The translations under genes were made by a program, and so were the position numbers. The notes under the pieces are model-generated. The model was not told the origin of the DNA. It worked only from the letters and a program-made list of their open reading frames with translations, and did not search any database. Of a DNA stretch of 64,000 nucleotides, positions 61,745 through 64,000 are shown piece by piece (the stretch's first letter is position 1; each line of letters starts with the position of its first letter). The stretch comes from Dinochytrium kinnereticum (taxonomy: Eukaryota > Chytridiomycota > Chytridiomycetes > Chytridiales > Chytridiaceae), in the NCBI GenBank assembly GCA_027604005.1, contig JADGJT010000051.1, positions 22,909 through 86,908 on the forward strand, in the 5' to 3' direction.

Positions 61745-64000
61745 TTGTGTAGGCGAAACTGCAGAGGCGGATCCCAAAGTCCCACAGCCCCCATGGCTGC
61801 CAGACCGGATCACAGCCCCCTACCCCCGACCGCGGTGCCGCCTACACACCCTGCAACCGCGGAAGGAACGTGACCTACCAGCCAGCCCCGGGCTGGACAG
61901 CGCGGGCGGGAAACGCGCCGACCCGTGGTCAGACCCCGTGTCTGACCCTAGCACGGATCTTCGCGCGTCCCCAGACCCGCAACAGCAGAACCCGCACCAA
62001 GGTGGGAACCACACCACCGGACTAGGCCCATGCTAGCCCCTACGAAAGCAGAACCCGCACCGAGGCGGGAAACTGCACCAACGGACCGGCCCAGGCCAGC
62101 CGCCTACTCAAGCAAACCCGCACGGCAGCGGGAACCGCGCCGGCGGCCAAGCCCCACGCCAGCTAGGGACCCGACGGCCGGGCGGCCGACCCCATGGCAA
62201 ACACCCCGCGTGCTCCCCCGTTGACAACCTCAGCCGCGAGCTGAGCCCGCAACGTCAACAAGGCATCGCACTCCCGTACCAACTGGTCGCGGACGCGGGC
62301 CAGACCCTCCAAGTCGCGCCGGGACACATCCGCCGCGGAGGCGTCACCCAGCCCACGCCCAGTATGCCGGCGAGATAACGACAAAGTAAAATGAGGGCGA
62401 GTCCGCAAATACCGGTAAAATGCGTCAGACGTCCACCGCCCTGCAAACTGTCCAACGGCCACCCTTCGTACAGATAATGGGTCGTCCCGCCGCTGCGAAA
62501 ACTCGACTCCCCCGCCCGGAACGAAAGACGGCGCCACAACTGGGCCCGCAACCACGGGCCCTCCGCTACCTCGCCCGACGGTAGCGTCCACAAAGGACAA
62601 TTGGGATCCACCGGCTGGGGCATTAGCCGGAGTAACTGCGAGATCGTACTGGTGCCGTCCAGGACATCGCCGGTGGCCTGCATAACCAATTACTGGCTGA
62701 CCTGCGTCGTCGTTTTAGTACGCGGGAGCCACACCACGTAACCCTTTAACGCGCCTTCTACAGGCAAAGCCTCCACATGACGGCGCCGCAAGATCTTCCT
62801 AGGGTTGCGACCTGCAGCTGCCACCTCCGACAGACGGGCGAAGGAGTAAAACGCCAACGTGACCATACCCCACAACACCGCATCCGCCGCGGACGTCCAA
62901 TCCAAAGTCTCACGCAACGTCGCCAGGTGGTCCAACGTAAACACAGCCTCCTGGACGGGGGCAGCGGGAGGCGCGTAAGACCGGACATTAGACAACGCGT
63001 GGAGCACCCGCTCATGGTTGCGCAATGCCCGCCACTCCCACCCCTCCGCCCGGTGATAAGACCCCAGAGCCGACAAAAAAAACAATACTGCAACAACGTG
63101 GCGTACTGGATATCCCCCTGAACCACACGGTGGCCCAAGTAATCAACCACCCTCAACAGCCGGTCCAATGTGAGCGGGAACAGCCGACCCGTCGAAGGGT
63201 CACCCCACCCCCGCTCCGCCCCCACGCGAGCCAACGCTCGGACCACAGCGGCATACGCGTGATTACGCGGCATCACTTCCGCGAACGAACTGATAGCCGC
63301 GCCGCTGTGGTCGCGCGGGGAACTCATTGAGACGGGCGAGGCGGCGCCGCCTCGCCCACATGCTAATACCGAAAACCAACCGACCCATCCGCTAACCGCC
63401 ACAACAACTCGGGCAGCACCGCCGCTTCGCGGGATGGATCTGAAGGAAACCTGCCACGTCCCCCCGAGACAACCGGTCACACGCGTTGCAAATGCGCGAG
63501 CCAGGTGAACTAACCGGAACTGGAACTGAAAGCGGACTGTAGCTGACACGATCTCCCGGACGAGCGCGGACAAAAGGGGGGTCGAACCATAGCCCTTCTC
63601 AAAGACAGCCACGTTATTAGCATTGTCCGTATGCCATTGGATGCATTCGCCAGACAACGCGGCCCCCACCGTGGCGAGACCAATGGCACAGTAGCGAGCT
63701 CGAGCGTCTGCGCTAGCGGGCCGAACGAGGGAACTCCACGTCATCCAAAGGGTCGTCCGCCACCTCACCATCAGTGACGTCCGCAGACATCCGCGGGATC
63801 TTCCACGGGTTCCCCGAACCCCGTTCCACGAGGGGGCGTTTCTTGAACGCGGAGGTGCTAGCAAGCTCGGGAGGCGGAGGGGGGTTAACGCCCGACGGAC
63901 CGGGAAAAGACGCCACGTCACGGGCATCCGCATTAGCCCGTTCGCGCTCGATGAATGACGCTAACCGGTCGAACGGGCGAGACGACGGCGGCATAGGCGA
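61745..64000 (-). mobile_element. decayed tyrosine-recombinase retroelement (DIRS/Ngaro type), partial
   Basis: Base composition jumps to GC-rich at about 61750 and stays so to the window edge. On the minus strand there is a start MPPSSRPFDRLASFIERERA (63994), a retroelement RNase H-like stretch ECIQWHTDNANNVAVFEKGY then GSTPLLSALVREI (about 63655-63560), and a tyrosine recombinase: N-terminal helices RNHAYAAVVRALARVGAERG, catalytic-core VTLAFYSFARLSEVA (about 62870-62825), SFRSGGTTHYLYEGWPLD, and QFAGRWTSDAFYRYLR with the presumed catalytic Tyr (about 62450-62400). The RNase H plus recombinase pairing is typical of DIRS-group elements. The frame breaks near 63075 and near 62447, and there is an in-frame stop at 62690-62692. 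It continues beyond the right edge. Confidence 0.72.
61986..62176. repeat. three diverged 63-64 bp GC-rich tandem repeats
   Basis: Units starting at 61986, 62049 and 62113 share the pattern CARAACCCGCACC..GG..GGGAA followed by C-C-GGCC-AGGCC-type sequence. A less similar copy may precede them at about 61890-61950. Each unit contains a short inverted motif around CCCGCAC..GCGGGA. They sit at the inner (3') end of the recombinase element and may be part of its terminal region. Confidence 0.65.

Overview
This is eukaryotic nuclear DNA, most likely from a zoosporic (chytrid-type) fungus. Three things point there. The genes are split by many short GT-AG introns, often 40-70 nt. Fungal markers are present: translation elongation factor 3, Pet127, She9/Mdm33 and a Cdc11-class septin. 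A complete axonemal inner-arm dynein heavy chain (DNAH2 class) is also present, which flagellum-less Dikarya do not keep. Genus and species cannot be named from the window.

Layout. 1-13 kb: PET127 (-), an R3HCC1L-like RNA-binding protein (+), RAD23 (-), an unidentified coiled-coil protein with several TQT motifs and a spliced-on membrane tail (+), and septin CDC11 (-). 13-25 kb: NUP43 (+), NRDE2 (+) and elongation factor 3 (-). 25-31 kb: a gene-poor stretch with a 10-N assembly gap, tetranucleotide repeats, one probable small multi-exon minus-strand gene (DUF4174-like) and weak exon candidates. 31-47 kb: a dense block of RAB6 (-), LSM5 (-), a membrane RING protein (+), PUF60 (+), ARPC4 (-), DBF4 (+), a TMEM128-like three-helix protein (+), SHE9 (+) and WDR27 (+). 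47-61 kb: the dynein heavy chain gene (+), about 13.9 kb in at least 12 exons. 61.46-61.66 kb: a small single-pass membrane protein (-). From about 61.75 kb to the right edge: a GC-rich, decayed tyrosine-recombinase (DIRS/Ngaro-type) retroelement (-), with diverged 63-64 bp tandem repeats at its inner end.

Function. Most genes are single-copy housekeeping genes: mRNA processing (LSM5, PUF60, NRDE2, R3HCC1L-like), nuclear pore (NUP43), DNA replication control (DBF4), proteasome shuttling and repair (RAD23), membrane traffic (RAB6), cytoskeleton (septin, ARPC4, dynein), mitochondria (PET127, SHE9) and translation (EF3). No operon-like functional cluster is evident. Packing is very uneven. Several gene pairs are 50-95 bp apart head to head or overlap on the same strand, while about 6 kb elsewhere is almost empty.

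The features most worth a second look are the TQT-motif, tail-anchored coiled-coil protein at 8.76-11.1 kb, start-codon-only first exons inferred for EF3 and ARPC4, the RING/PUF60 and TMEM128-like/SHE9 overlaps, the cryptic gene at 26.7-27.4 kb, and the broken recombinase element. All splice junctions were placed by eye from GT-AG sites, reading-frame continuity and family similarity, so exon ends are approximate unless stated.
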